Origin: an uncultured Lachnospiraceae bacterium
Lineage (GTDB): Bacteria; Bacillota; Clostridia; Lachnospirales; Lachnospiraceae
NCBI GenBank assembly: GCA_947653315.1
Contig: CANTGP010000030.1
Coordinates: forward strand, 1-13,745
Direction: 5' to 3'
DNA length: 13,745 nt
Both the position numbers and the translations under genes were made by a program. Positions 1 through 6,692 of the stretch are shown here, in pieces. The notes beneath the pieces are model-generated. The model did no database searches. It saw only the letters and a program-made list of their open reading frames with translations, and was not told the DNA's origin. The first letter of the stretch is position 1; each line of letters starts with the position of its first letter.

Positions 1-1
1 G

Positions 2-142
2 GAAGTGAAGGATTTTAAATATGTTCCTTACGCGGAAATAAAGGAAGATATGAAGCGGGAACCGGAAAAATATACGGTTTGGTTCCGGATGATGATTGAT
101 GAGGTTTATAAGGAATATCGTAACCTTTTCGACAGAAAATAA
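2..142 (+). CDS. C-terminal end of a probable isopentenyl-diphosphate delta-isomerase (type 1, Nudix), 5' truncated
   Basis: Only the last 46 codons are inside the window, ending in TAA at 140-142. The visible residues include KYVPYAEIKEDMKREPEKYT followed by VWFRMMIDEVY. This resembles the C-terminus of Nudix-type IPP isomerases, where a short acidic helix precedes a 'PEKYTPWF'-like segment. That enzyme interconverts isopentenyl and dimethylallyl diphosphate in the cytosol. The Nudix box and catalytic Cys/Glu are upstream and cannot be checked, so another Nudix hydrolase is possible. The context supports the isomerase: the next gene starts 18 bases later and is a polyprenyl diphosphate synthase, and a DXS gene follows, so an allylic primer source would fit. 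The family call is by memory of the C-terminal pattern. Confidence 0.65.
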   Translation, partial: EVKDFKYVPYAEIKEDMKREPEKYTVWFRMMIDEVYKEYRNLFDRK

Positions 143-160
143 AAGAAAGAGGGAATTCCG

Positions 161-1138
161 GTGTATGAAATAAAAAACCAAAGACTAAAACGGATGATTG
201 AATCCGATTTTACGAATGAGAAAAAAAGGATGATACGGCAGTTGAAAGCGGGTAACGGGAATATGGCGCAAATGACGGACCGGATGGCAGACAGTGAGGG
301 CAAGCTCATTAGGCCGGTGCTGTTTTACTTGGTATACCTGCTTTTTTCCGATTGTCCGCAAAGGGGAATGGGAAGGGCTGCGGTAGGGATAGAGTGGATT
401 CACAGTGCGAGCCTGATTCATGATGACATCATGGATAACGGACTGGCCAGAAGGGGCGGAAAATCGTTTGTTTCCGAATATGGCCTTAGCGATGCGCTGA
501 TTATGGGCGATTTCCTGATTTTTGCGGCAATGCAGGAATTGAATTCGGTACAGGGGAAAAACGCCGGGGCGGTCCGCAGGCAGATGATTTGGAATGGCCT
601 GATGCTGTGTGGCGGACAGAAGGAAGAAAAAAAACTGCTGGGAAATATCGATGCCGGACAGGACGTTTATTTTCAGGTAATTGAAAAGAAAACGGCTTGT
701 TTTTTTGAAGCCGTTTTTAAGGCTGCCGCGTTTATGGCGGACCAGGATTTAAAAACGGTGGAAAATCTTGGCGATGCGGGAAAAGAGCTGGGATACGCGT
801 TCCAAATAAGGAATGACATCGCGGATATTATGGCGGCGGACGGGGAAGACGGGTCTTCCGATATACAAAGGCGTCTCGTTACGCTGCCGGTTATTCTTGC
901 GTACAGGAACGGGGGACGGTATGTGAAAGCGGCGCTGAAGGAACATTATGCTTTGGGAAGGGACAGGGGAAGCGGGGAGATAAAGCGGATTTTACTGGAT
1001 ACGGGCGGTGTACGGGAAGCGGGGAAAATAATGAAAAGGTCTTTGAGGACGGCATACGATATCCTGACGGATTACGGCAGGAGCGATGCATTGGACGAAA
1101 TAAGCGGGATAATGGATTACCTGCGGGATACGATATAA
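161..1138 (+). CDS. All-trans polyprenyl diphosphate synthase
   Basis: Soluble isoprenyl diphosphate synthase (325 aa) that extends an allylic diphosphate with IPP units. The first aspartate-rich motif is DDIMD at residues 88-92, preceded by SASLIH and followed by ARRGG. The second is FQIRNDIADI at 214-223, where the usual DDxxD reads NDIAD. The 'KTA' block is present (EKKTACFFEA). The usual GKPxGxDL stretch after the second motif is replaced by GEDGSSDIQRR before LVTLPVILA, so the common Lys is not apparent. Small residues (A, S) five and four positions before DDxxD, with no two-residue insertion in that motif, resemble medium or long-chain synthases more than farnesyl or geranylgeranyl enzymes; the actual length is unknown. 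The start is GTG at 161, with AGAGGG at 148-153 giving a spacing of 7; the ATG at 165 is out of frame. Probable first committed enzyme of the cluster. Confidence 0.9.
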   Translation: MYEIKNQRLKRMIESDFTNEKKRMIRQLKAGNGNMAQMTDRMADSEGKLIRPVLFYLVYLLFSDCPQRGMGRAAVGIEWIHSASLIHDDIMDNGLARRGGKSFVSEYGLSDALIMGDFLIFAAMQELNSVQGKNAGAVRRQMIWNGLMLCGGQKEEKKLLGNIDAGQDVYFQVIEKKTACFFEAVFKAAAFMADQDLKTVENLGDAGKELGYAFQIRNDIADIMAADGEDGSSDIQRRLVTLPVILAYRNGGRYVKAALKEHYALGRDRGSGEIKRILLDTGGVREAGKIMKRSLRTAYDILTDYGRSDALDEISGIMDYLRDTI

Positions 1139-1184
1139 CGGTTCCGGTATCTGCCGGTAAAAATGCCGGTACGGGCTGCCGTTA
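1136..1184 (+). other. Imperfect inverted repeat (possible mRNA hairpin) between the synthase and first UbiA gene
   Basis: The stop codon of the synthase begins TAACGG (1136-1141), which can pair with CCGTTA at 1179-1184. Inside it, two TGCCGGTA copies flank an A-rich loop and their CCGG cores can pair with each other. The stem is interrupted and no U-run follows; the sequence goes straight into AAAGAAAGGAG. It is therefore unlikely to be an intrinsic terminator. It might be a processing or stability hairpin, or chance in GC-rich spacer. Confidence 0.25.
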
Positions 1185-1200
1185 AAGAAAGGAGAATGAA

Positions 1201-2139
1201 ATGGATAAAGCAAGTAGATGGGAAAAAATAAAGGCGTATCTTGCCATTAACAGGTTTGAGTTTACGCCGGTCAGCGAGGGAATTATCATTTCCTTTATGG
1301 TACTCGGAACCGCCACATGGAAAGATCTGTTTACCTGGCCTGTGCTGCTGACTTTTCTGACCTATAATGTGGCGACCTATTGGGGCGGCGCCATAAACGT
1401 TTATTTTGATTATGAATTTGACAGGAAATCACCCACCAAAAAGAGGCTGCCTGCGGCAATCGATTTGGTGGGAAAAAGGAAAGTGAGGAACATGCTGGTT
1501 GCGGAAGCGGTCCTTTTTTTGGCTTTGGGAGGGATTTTGACGTATATTACGGGAAAGTTTATTCTTCTTTTGCTGCTTCTTGTGGGAACCTTTTTCACCA
1601 TTGCCTATTCGGTGGAGCCTTTGCGGTTTAAAAAGAGGGGATTTTTGAATTCCCTGTCGCTGTTCCTGATTATTATGTTCCTTCCGCCGCTGTTCGGGTG
1701 GTATACCGTAAGGGAAACGATGCAGGCGCCGGCATTTCTGATGATTTTGGGGCTGGCGTTGGTACAGTATGGGAACGGACTGTATTATACGACGGCGGAC
1801 TATACGGAAGATAAAAATGACCGTATCAGGACACCTTCCGTGCTTATGGGAGTTATCCGTTCCGTCAGGGTTTCGATGTTATTGGTTTTTGCGGGATTTC
1901 TGTGCCTGATTGCCGGTTATTCCCACTATGGGAATTCCATCGGCCTGATCGTGATTGCGGCCGGACAGGCTTTCAGTTTTTACGGCATGGCGGTATTGCT
2001 TTATGCGGCGCATAAGGAGGATGCGGAGATGGAAAGGATTATCAAGAAAAATGAAATGATCATACCCGCCTGGGTGGCGGTATCCGCTTTCAGCGTCCTG
2101 ATTGCCTGCCTGATAAGGGGATGGGGGTCCGTATGGTGA
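1201..2139 (+). CDS. UbiA-family membrane prenyltransferase (first copy)
   Basis: Integral membrane protein of 312 aa with about eight or nine hydrophobic segments, as usual for UbiA. The first Mg/diphosphate motif NxxxDxxxD is N66-V-Y-F-D70-Y-E-F-D74. The second site reads D200-Y-T-E-D204-K-N-D207 followed by RIRTPSV, matching the family's 'DxxxD...RT.PV' pattern. The conserved loop IAYSVEPLRFKKRG lies between them. UbiA enzymes move a prenyl group from its diphosphate onto an aromatic or other acceptor inside the membrane; some relatives act on glycerol ether lipids or cyclise terpenes. No acceptor pathway gene is visible, so the substrate is unknown. It has AAAGGAG at 1188-1194 and an ATG at 1201. 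It overlaps the next gene by 7 bases at ATGGTGA, suggesting coupled translation. It is paralogous to the product of 5690-6652. Confidence 0.88.
   Translation: MDKASRWEKIKAYLAINRFEFTPVSEGIIISFMVLGTATWKDLFTWPVLLTFLTYNVATYWGGAINVYFDYEFDRKSPTKKRLPAAIDLVGKRKVRNMLVAEAVLFLALGGILTYITGKFILLLLLLVGTFFTIAYSVEPLRFKKRGFLNSLSLFLIIMFLPPLFGWYTVRETMQAPAFLMILGLALVQYGNGLYYTTADYTEDKNDRIRTPSVLMGVIRSVRVSMLLVFAGFLCLIAGYSHYGNSIGLIVIAAGQAFSFYGMAVLLYAAHKEDAEMERIIKKNEMIIPAWVAVSAFSVLIACLIRGWGSVW
2115..2129 (+). promoter_or_regulatory. G-rich ribosome-binding region deciding the DXS start
   Basis: AAGGGG at 2115-2120 touches the upstream ATG at 2121 directly, leaving no spacing. The same block and the following GGGGG are 4-12 bases before the in-frame ATG at 2133. 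This favours 2133, whose ATGGTGA overlaps the UbiA stop, over 2121. The difference is four residues. Confidence 0.5.
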
Positions 2140-3869
2140 ACAGCAGACTGGATCAAATAAAATCGGCAAATGACATCAGGAAAATTCCGCCGTCCGATTA
2201 CGGATTATTGGCGGAGGAAATACGGAGCTGCCTGGTCGATGTAATCAGCCATACGGGAGGGCATCTCGCATCCAACCTTGGAATTGTGGAAGTGACGATG
2301 GCACTGCACCTGTGCATGACCTTTCCGGAAGATAAACTGATTTTTGACGTGGGGCACCAGTCCTATGTACATAAAATCCTGACGGGGAGGAGACGGGAGT
2401 TCCGGAAAATAAGGACTTTTGGGGGTATCAGCGGTTTTCCCAAAAGGTCGGAGAGCGGCAGCGATGCGTTTGGCACGGGACACAGCTCAACGGCGCTTTC
2501 GGCAGCGCTCGGCTTTGCGGCGGCAAGGGAACGGCTGGGGCAGGATTATAAAATAGCGGCGGTGGTTGGCGACGGGGCGGCAACGGGAGGAATGTTTTAT
2601 GAGGCATTCAACCATCTTACCTATTTAAAAGGAAATCTGGTTCTTGTTTTTAACGATAACGGAATGTCCATATCGCCCAATGTGGGGGCGTTGGCGGAGT
2701 GGCTGAACAGCAGCGGAAGAAAGCATTCACCGGCTGCTTTTTTTGACGGTATCAATATGGAATACAGGGGTCCCCTGGACGGTCATGACTTGGGGGTTTT
2801 GGTACCGGCGGTGAAAGATGCCTTCGGATGCGGCAGACCGGTACTTTTGCACGTACTTACGGAAAAGGGAAAGGGATATGAACCGGCGGAAAAGAACCCG
2901 GTATGGTATCACGGATTGGCGGGGACGGCACGGGAAGAAAGCTATACCAATGTATTCGGAAAGACAATGACGGATATCGCACGTAAGGACGACCGGGTAA
3001 CGGCGGTATGTGCGGCCATGGAGCACGGCACAGGGCTTTGCGGATTCCGTGAGGCATATCCGCAGCGCTTTTATGATGTGGGAATTGCGGAAGCGCATGC
3101 GGTGACATTTGCCGCAGGACTGGCGGCGGGGGGATTAAGACCGTATGTGGCGGTTTATTCCTCGTTTTTGCAAAGGGCGTTTGACCAAATCATTCACGAC
3201 GTATGTTTACAACGGCTTCCGGTGGTGTTTTGTCTGGACCGCGCCGGTATTGTGGGAGAAGACGGGGAGACACACCAGGGGATTTTTGATCTTTCCTATT
3301 TAACGCTGATGCCGGGAATGACGGTGGCGGCGCCCGGAGATCAGGACGAGCTTAGGGAATTCCTGTTTTGGTCTTTGGAATTTCCTGCCCCGCTCGCCAT
3401 CCGTTATCCGAAACGGAGGGCGTATACATGTCCCGTAACGCAAAGGGATGCAATCAGGCTGGGAAAAAGCGAGGTACTCATGCCGGGCAGGGATATTGCC
3501 CTGCTGGCGGTGGGGAGCATGGTGGAGGATGCGGTACGGCTCCACGATATCCTGGCGCAAAAGGGGTATTGGGTAAGCGTGGTCAATGTCAGGTTTATCA
3601 AACCGTTTGACAGGGAATTGCTGTTTAAGCTGACGTGTGGGCACCGGCTGTTTGTAACGATGGAGGAAAATGTGTGGAACGGGGGATACGGACAGCAGGT
3701 TTCGGCATACCTGGCGGGCAGCGGTAGTAATGTGCATGTGTTGAATATCGGCATCGGGGACATGTTTGTAAAGCATGGGACCATAGACGGGATAAAGAGG
3801 GAGCTTGGGTTGGATAAGGATACGCTGGCGGAAAGAATTATAAAAGAATACCGGTGCTGTGAAAAATAA
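2133..3869 (+). CDS. dxs: 1-deoxy-D-xylulose-5-phosphate synthase
   Basis: Thiamine-diphosphate enzyme condensing pyruvate with glyceraldehyde-3-phosphate, the entry step of the MEP route. From the 2133 start it has 578 aa, shorter than the roughly 620 aa usual for the family. Visible features: HTGGHLASNLG (H40, H44), FDVGHQ (H75), GTGHSSTALSAALG, the ThDP/Mg motif GDGAATGG paired with FNDNGMSIS about 27 residues later, GIAEAHAVTFAAGL with probable catalytic Glu at 320, RAGIVGEDGETHQGIFDLSY, and the C-terminal EENVWNGGYG. The common GIAEQH reads GIAEAH, a substitution beside the catalytic Glu. An ATG at 2121 would add four residues, but its ribosome site is badly placed. Lying inside a prenyltransferase/cyclase operon, it is probably a dedicated copy that raises C5 flux; whether the genome has a second dxs cannot be seen here. 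Confidence 0.93.
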   Translation: MVNSRLDQIKSANDIRKIPPSDYGLLAEEIRSCLVDVISHTGGHLASNLGIVEVTMALHLCMTFPEDKLIFDVGHQSYVHKILTGRRREFRKIRTFGGISGFPKRSESGSDAFGTGHSSTALSAALGFAAARERLGQDYKIAAVVGDGAATGGMFYEAFNHLTYLKGNLVLVFNDNGMSISPNVGALAEWLNSSGRKHSPAAFFDGINMEYRGPLDGHDLGVLVPAVKDAFGCGRPVLLHVLTEKGKGYEPAEKNPVWYHGLAGTAREESYTNVFGKTMTDIARKDDRVTAVCAAMEHGTGLCGFREAYPQRFYDVGIAEAHAVTFAAGLAAGGLRPYVAVYSSFLQRAFDQIIHDVCLQRLPVVFCLDRAGIVGEDGETHQGIFDLSYLTLMPGMTVAAPGDQDELREFLFWSLEFPAPLAIRYPKRRAYTCPVTQRDAIRLGKSEVLMPGRDIALLAVGSMVEDAVRLHDILAQKGYWVSVVNVRFIKPFDRELLFKLTCGHRLFVTMEENVWNGGYGQQVSAYLAGSGSNVHVLNIGIGDMFVKHGTIDGIKRELGLDKDTLAERIIKEYRCCEK

Positions 3870-3916
3870 GGAAAACAGAGAGGAAAACAGGAAGGAAAGC
3901 AGAAAGGAGAACGGAA
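3869..3916 (+). repeat. Four tandem 12-base purine-rich units before cyclase A
   Basis: The gap between DXS and cyclase A consists of four units in exact 12-base register: AGGAAAACAGAG, AGGAAAACAGGA, AGGAAAGCAGAA and AGGAGAACGGAA. Each carries an AGGA core. The last two span the functional ribosome site AAAGGAG (3903-3909), eight bases before the ATG at 3918. Related AGGAAACAGAG sequence occurs before the first radical SAM gene (8413-8423). It probably arose by slippage of a Shine-Dalgarno-like element and may affect ribosome loading or mRNA stability; the effect is inference. Confidence 0.75.
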
Positions 3917-3917
3917 A

Positions 3918-5693
3918 ATGGAAGGAAGAATTATGTTGCATGAGCTGGAAGGCGTCATGGATAAGGCGGTGGAAAATATTTTCCAAAACCAAAAGCTGAA
4001 CAGATATTGGAACGGGGATATTTATTACAATGCCTACCCCACGGCGGTGGCGTTGATTACCAATAAAATACTGAATATCAGCGAACCGGAGTGGGAACGG
4101 AAGGCATTGGCATGGATTGCCGCCCACCAAAGGGCGGACGGAAGCTGGGGGCTGTTGGACAAGGAGACGCCCCCGCATCCCGATTTAACGGAAAATGAGA
4201 TTGCGGATATCCTTGAGGTAAAGGCGGCCAGTGCGAGGAATACGGTGGTCTGCCTGCTGGCATTGGAAATCTACGGGGGATATGGGGATCATGTAAAAAA
4301 AGCCAAACGGTATATGAAGCAGGTGGATGAAAAATACATCGATCCCTTCACCGATTTGTTTTTGGCGTATTTCGGCAGGAAGAAATGGGAGGATATCGCC
4401 ATTCCGCCCATCGAGGTTATGCTTGCGCCCAAACACACCAAATTTTATTTTAAAACATTCATTCCGGCATGGGTAAGGGACGGGGCGATGGGGGGAATCA
4501 TCGTTAAGACACTGAAAGAAAAGAAATTCCTGTCCAGTCCGTTCCGGAAAATGGCGATTAAGAAGGCGGAAAAAAGTCTGTTGGAAAACCAGTTAAGCAA
4601 CGGAGGGTGGTTCGGGACTTTCCAGCCGTCCGTGTATCCCATGCTTGCCTTGAAGGAACTGGGGTATGACATAAACAGCAATGTGATGCAGAAGGGGCTG
4701 GCATTTTTAAGGTCCAGGAGAAATCCCGAAAGCGGTTATGTACATCGGTTTTGGCTTTCCGTATGGGATACTTCGCTGACCCTGCTGGCATTAAAAAGCG
4801 CGGGAATACCGGATAACGACCAAAGGGTGCAAGGGGCGGTGGATTTCCTGATTCATTCCAGATTCCCGTCAAATGCATGGGGATTCTGCCCGGAAGTGGA
4901 TATTTATCCTGACTGCGACGATACTTCCGTGACCATACAGGCGTTGGACGGTTATTACAAAAACCATGAGTATCTCCGCCAAAGCGTGGAGTGGCTGATC
5001 GGCATGCAGAATTCCGACGGCGGCTGGGGGGCATTTATCAGGAATCAGGCCGAAAAGAAGCCGGGAACGCTTCCGACCAGCGTGGAAGACAGTCTCGTCA
5101 TCTTAAAAGACCCTGCCTGCGCCGATATTACGGGGCATGTTTTAAGGGCTTTGGGCGAAAACGGGTATACGGTAAAGGATAAGCCGGTCAAGCGCGCGCT
5201 GGTATTTCTTAAGAGGGACCAGCTTCCTTCCGGCGCATGGTACGGAAGATGGGGGCTTTGCTATATCTATGCGGTATCCAGGGTATTGCGGGGGCTTTAT
5301 GCCGTCCGTGAGGACATGGACCAGCCGTATATCCAAAAAGCGGTGAACTGGCTGCTGGAGCATCAAAACCTGGACGGCGGCTGGGGGGAACATTATTTGG
5401 CATATTTTAAGGAAGAATACGGGGGCGTCGGCAGCAGCAGCCCTGTCCAAACCGCGTGGGCGGTTTCCGCGCTGCTGCTTGTGAAAAGCCCCCATGACAA
5501 AGCGGTGCAGCGGGGAGTCCGTTATTTGCTGGATACCCAGACGGAAGACGGAAACTGGCCGTCTCCCCATACGGTAGGGGCTTTGGAAATCTATGAAAAT
5601 ACCAATTACGCAAAAATCTTTCCGTTAATGGCGTTGGGAGATTACCGCAGCAGTCTGGCTTTGGAATCGGAAAAAGGAGGGATAGCGGAATGA
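3918..5693 (+). CDS. Class II terpene cyclase A (squalene-hopene cyclase-like)
   Basis: A 591 aa alpha-alpha barrel cyclase of the squalene-hopene/prenyltransferase-repeat superfamily, somewhat shorter than the usual ~630. The proton-donating motif is DCDD at 332-335, in the context PDCDDTSVTIQAL. QW-like repeats include ADGSWG near residue 75, SNGGWFG, QNSDGGWG from 364, QNLDGGWGE from 483 and TEDGNW near the end. WYGRWGLCYIY from W441 matches the WYGRWGVNYIYGT block of hopene cyclases, and LSVWDTSL matches their SPVWDTAL. Such enzymes sit on one membrane face and start cyclisation by protonating an alkene or epoxide. The substrate is unknown: no squalene synthase is nearby, so a linear polyprenyl diphosphate or a prenylated acceptor is likelier. 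The ATG at 3918 has AAAGGAG eight bases upstream. The 3' end overlaps the second UbiA gene by ATGA. Clear paralogue of cyclase B. Confidence 0.9.
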   Translation: MEGRIMLHELEGVMDKAVENIFQNQKLNRYWNGDIYYNAYPTAVALITNKILNISEPEWERKALAWIAAHQRADGSWGLLDKETPPHPDLTENEIADILEVKAASARNTVVCLLALEIYGGYGDHVKKAKRYMKQVDEKYIDPFTDLFLAYFGRKKWEDIAIPPIEVMLAPKHTKFYFKTFIPAWVRDGAMGGIIVKTLKEKKFLSSPFRKMAIKKAEKSLLENQLSNGGWFGTFQPSVYPMLALKELGYDINSNVMQKGLAFLRSRRNPESGYVHRFWLSVWDTSLTLLALKSAGIPDNDQRVQGAVDFLIHSRFPSNAWGFCPEVDIYPDCDDTSVTIQALDGYYKNHEYLRQSVEWLIGMQNSDGGWGAFIRNQAEKKPGTLPTSVEDSLVILKDPACADITGHVLRALGENGYTVKDKPVKRALVFLKRDQLPSGAWYGRWGLCYIYAVSRVLRGLYAVREDMDQPYIQKAVNWLLEHQNLDGGWGEHYLAYFKEEYGGVGSSSPVQTAWAVSALLLVKSPHDKAVQRGVRYLLDTQTEDGNWPSPHTVGALEIYENTNYAKIFPLMALGDYRSSLALESEKGGIAE

Positions 5694-6652
5694 AACGGTT
5701 TTTAAAGGCGCTTTTTATAACGGGGGGACGGATTGAATACTTTACGGCGGATCTGACCCCGTTCGTTACGGGCATTTTATTGGGATTTGCGGATTACCGA
5801 ATGGGAAACCGGGGAATCCGGGACGGGATTCCATTGGCGGTCGTTTTTGTGCTGGGTCTGCTGACGGTGATTTGCAGTCATTATTTTACGGTGTGGGCAA
5901 ACGTTTATGCGGATTATGAGATGGATAAGCGGTTTAAGTCGGAATTGTCGGATTCGGTGGATACCGTGGGAAAAGGAAAGCTGCTGTCGGCAATATGGCT
6001 GTTTGTACTGGCGGGACTAATCCTGATTGTGGCGCTGTCTTTGTTACTGGAACGGTGGATTTTAACGGTATTATGGGCGGTAGGGACATTTTGGGCGCTG
6101 ACGTACTCCTTTGAACCAATCCGGTTCAAGAGAACGGTCATTTTAGGCGACATTGCACGCGGTTTGCCGATTGTAATCACGGTTCCTTTTGGTTATTTCC
6201 TTTTCGGAAACGGCTTTGGAAACGGTTTGGGGATTGGCATGGGGAGTCTGTTGTTTTGGTGCACGGCCGGGCTTGGAATCAACCTGTTCGGATTGTTCAT
6301 GATCGGCGAGGTATGGGACTGGAAGGACGACCAGGGTATCGTGAATACCGTGGCGGTCACATGGGGGTACCGGGCAGCCCTTAACATAGGTATGGTCTTC
6401 ATACCGGCAGGGGCGCTTTGCTGGCTGTTTTCATACCGGGCGGCGCATGGCGGAACGGCAATGCGGGTATATTTTTGGGCAGGTATGGCTGTTTTGGCAC
6501 TGTTCATGACGGATTTGGTCCTGCGGGTTTACAGGAAGCGCGGTAATTATGATGCCATTGAAGCCCATTGCGGAATCGTGACAAAGGCAGGGACTACGCT
6601 CCTGTGGGTAATGGAACTTGCCGGGGCTGCGGTTTTGGCGGCAGCGGTATAA
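5690..6652 (+). CDS. UbiA-family membrane prenyltransferase (second copy)
   Basis: A 320 aa polytopic membrane protein with about eight or nine hydrophobic stretches. The NxxxDxxxD site is N71-V-Y-A-D75-Y-E-M-D79. The second acidic region is E207-V-W-D210-W-K-D213-D214 followed by GIVNTVAV, more diverged than in the first UbiA protein (VNT in place of RT). LTYSFEPIRFKR corresponds to IAYSVEPLRFKK of the first copy, so they are paralogues. Both metal sites are kept, so it is probably active, perhaps with a different acceptor or chain. Some UbiA relatives are terpene cyclases, a possible alternative role. The start ATG at 5690 overlaps the cyclase A stop (ATGA) and has AAGGAGG at 5674-5680. The gene sits between the two cyclases, implying linked expression. 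Residues 170-185 contain a Gly/Phe/Asn-rich repeat (FGNGFGNGLGIGMG) in a loop. Confidence 0.85.
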   Translation: MKRFLKALFITGGRIEYFTADLTPFVTGILLGFADYRMGNRGIRDGIPLAVVFVLGLLTVICSHYFTVWANVYADYEMDKRFKSELSDSVDTVGKGKLLSAIWLFVLAGLILIVALSLLLERWILTVLWAVGTFWALTYSFEPIRFKRTVILGDIARGLPIVITVPFGYFLFGNGFGNGLGIGMGSLLFWCTAGLGINLFGLFMIGEVWDWKDDQGIVNTVAVTWGYRAALNIGMVFIPAGALCWLFSYRAAHGGTAMRVYFWAGMAVLALFMTDLVLRVYRKRGNYDAIEAHCGIVTKAGTTLLWVMELAGAAVLAAAV

Positions 6653-6677
6653 TCCGGCGGGCGAAAAAGGAAGAAAT

Positions 6678-6683
6678 GGGAGG
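6678..6683 (+). promoter_or_regulatory. Ribosome-binding site supporting the cyclase B start at 6693
   Basis: GGGAGG lies nine bases before the ATG at 6693. The longer in-frame ATG at 6618 falls inside the UbiA coding region and would add 25 residues, Arg-rich and unlike a cyclase N-terminus. Confidence 0.6.
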
Positions 6684-6692
6684 AAGACGGAT

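Noticed and set aside
1136..1184. Hairpin as intrinsic terminator
   Set aside because: The stem is imperfect and is followed by AAAGAAAGGAG, not a T-run; the downstream gene depends on the same direction of transcription.
3300..4178. Long open frame of 292 codons on the minus strand
   Set aside because: It lies antisense to well-supported DXS and cyclase A coding sequence, shows no recognisable domain and is Pro/His/Arg-rich with low-complexity Phe/Ser runs derived from the purine-rich repeat spacer.
6618..6692. Extended start for cyclase B
   Set aside because: It overlaps the UbiA gene and its Arg/Gly-rich residues do not look like a cyclase N-terminus. ATG 6693 has GGGAGG at the right distance.
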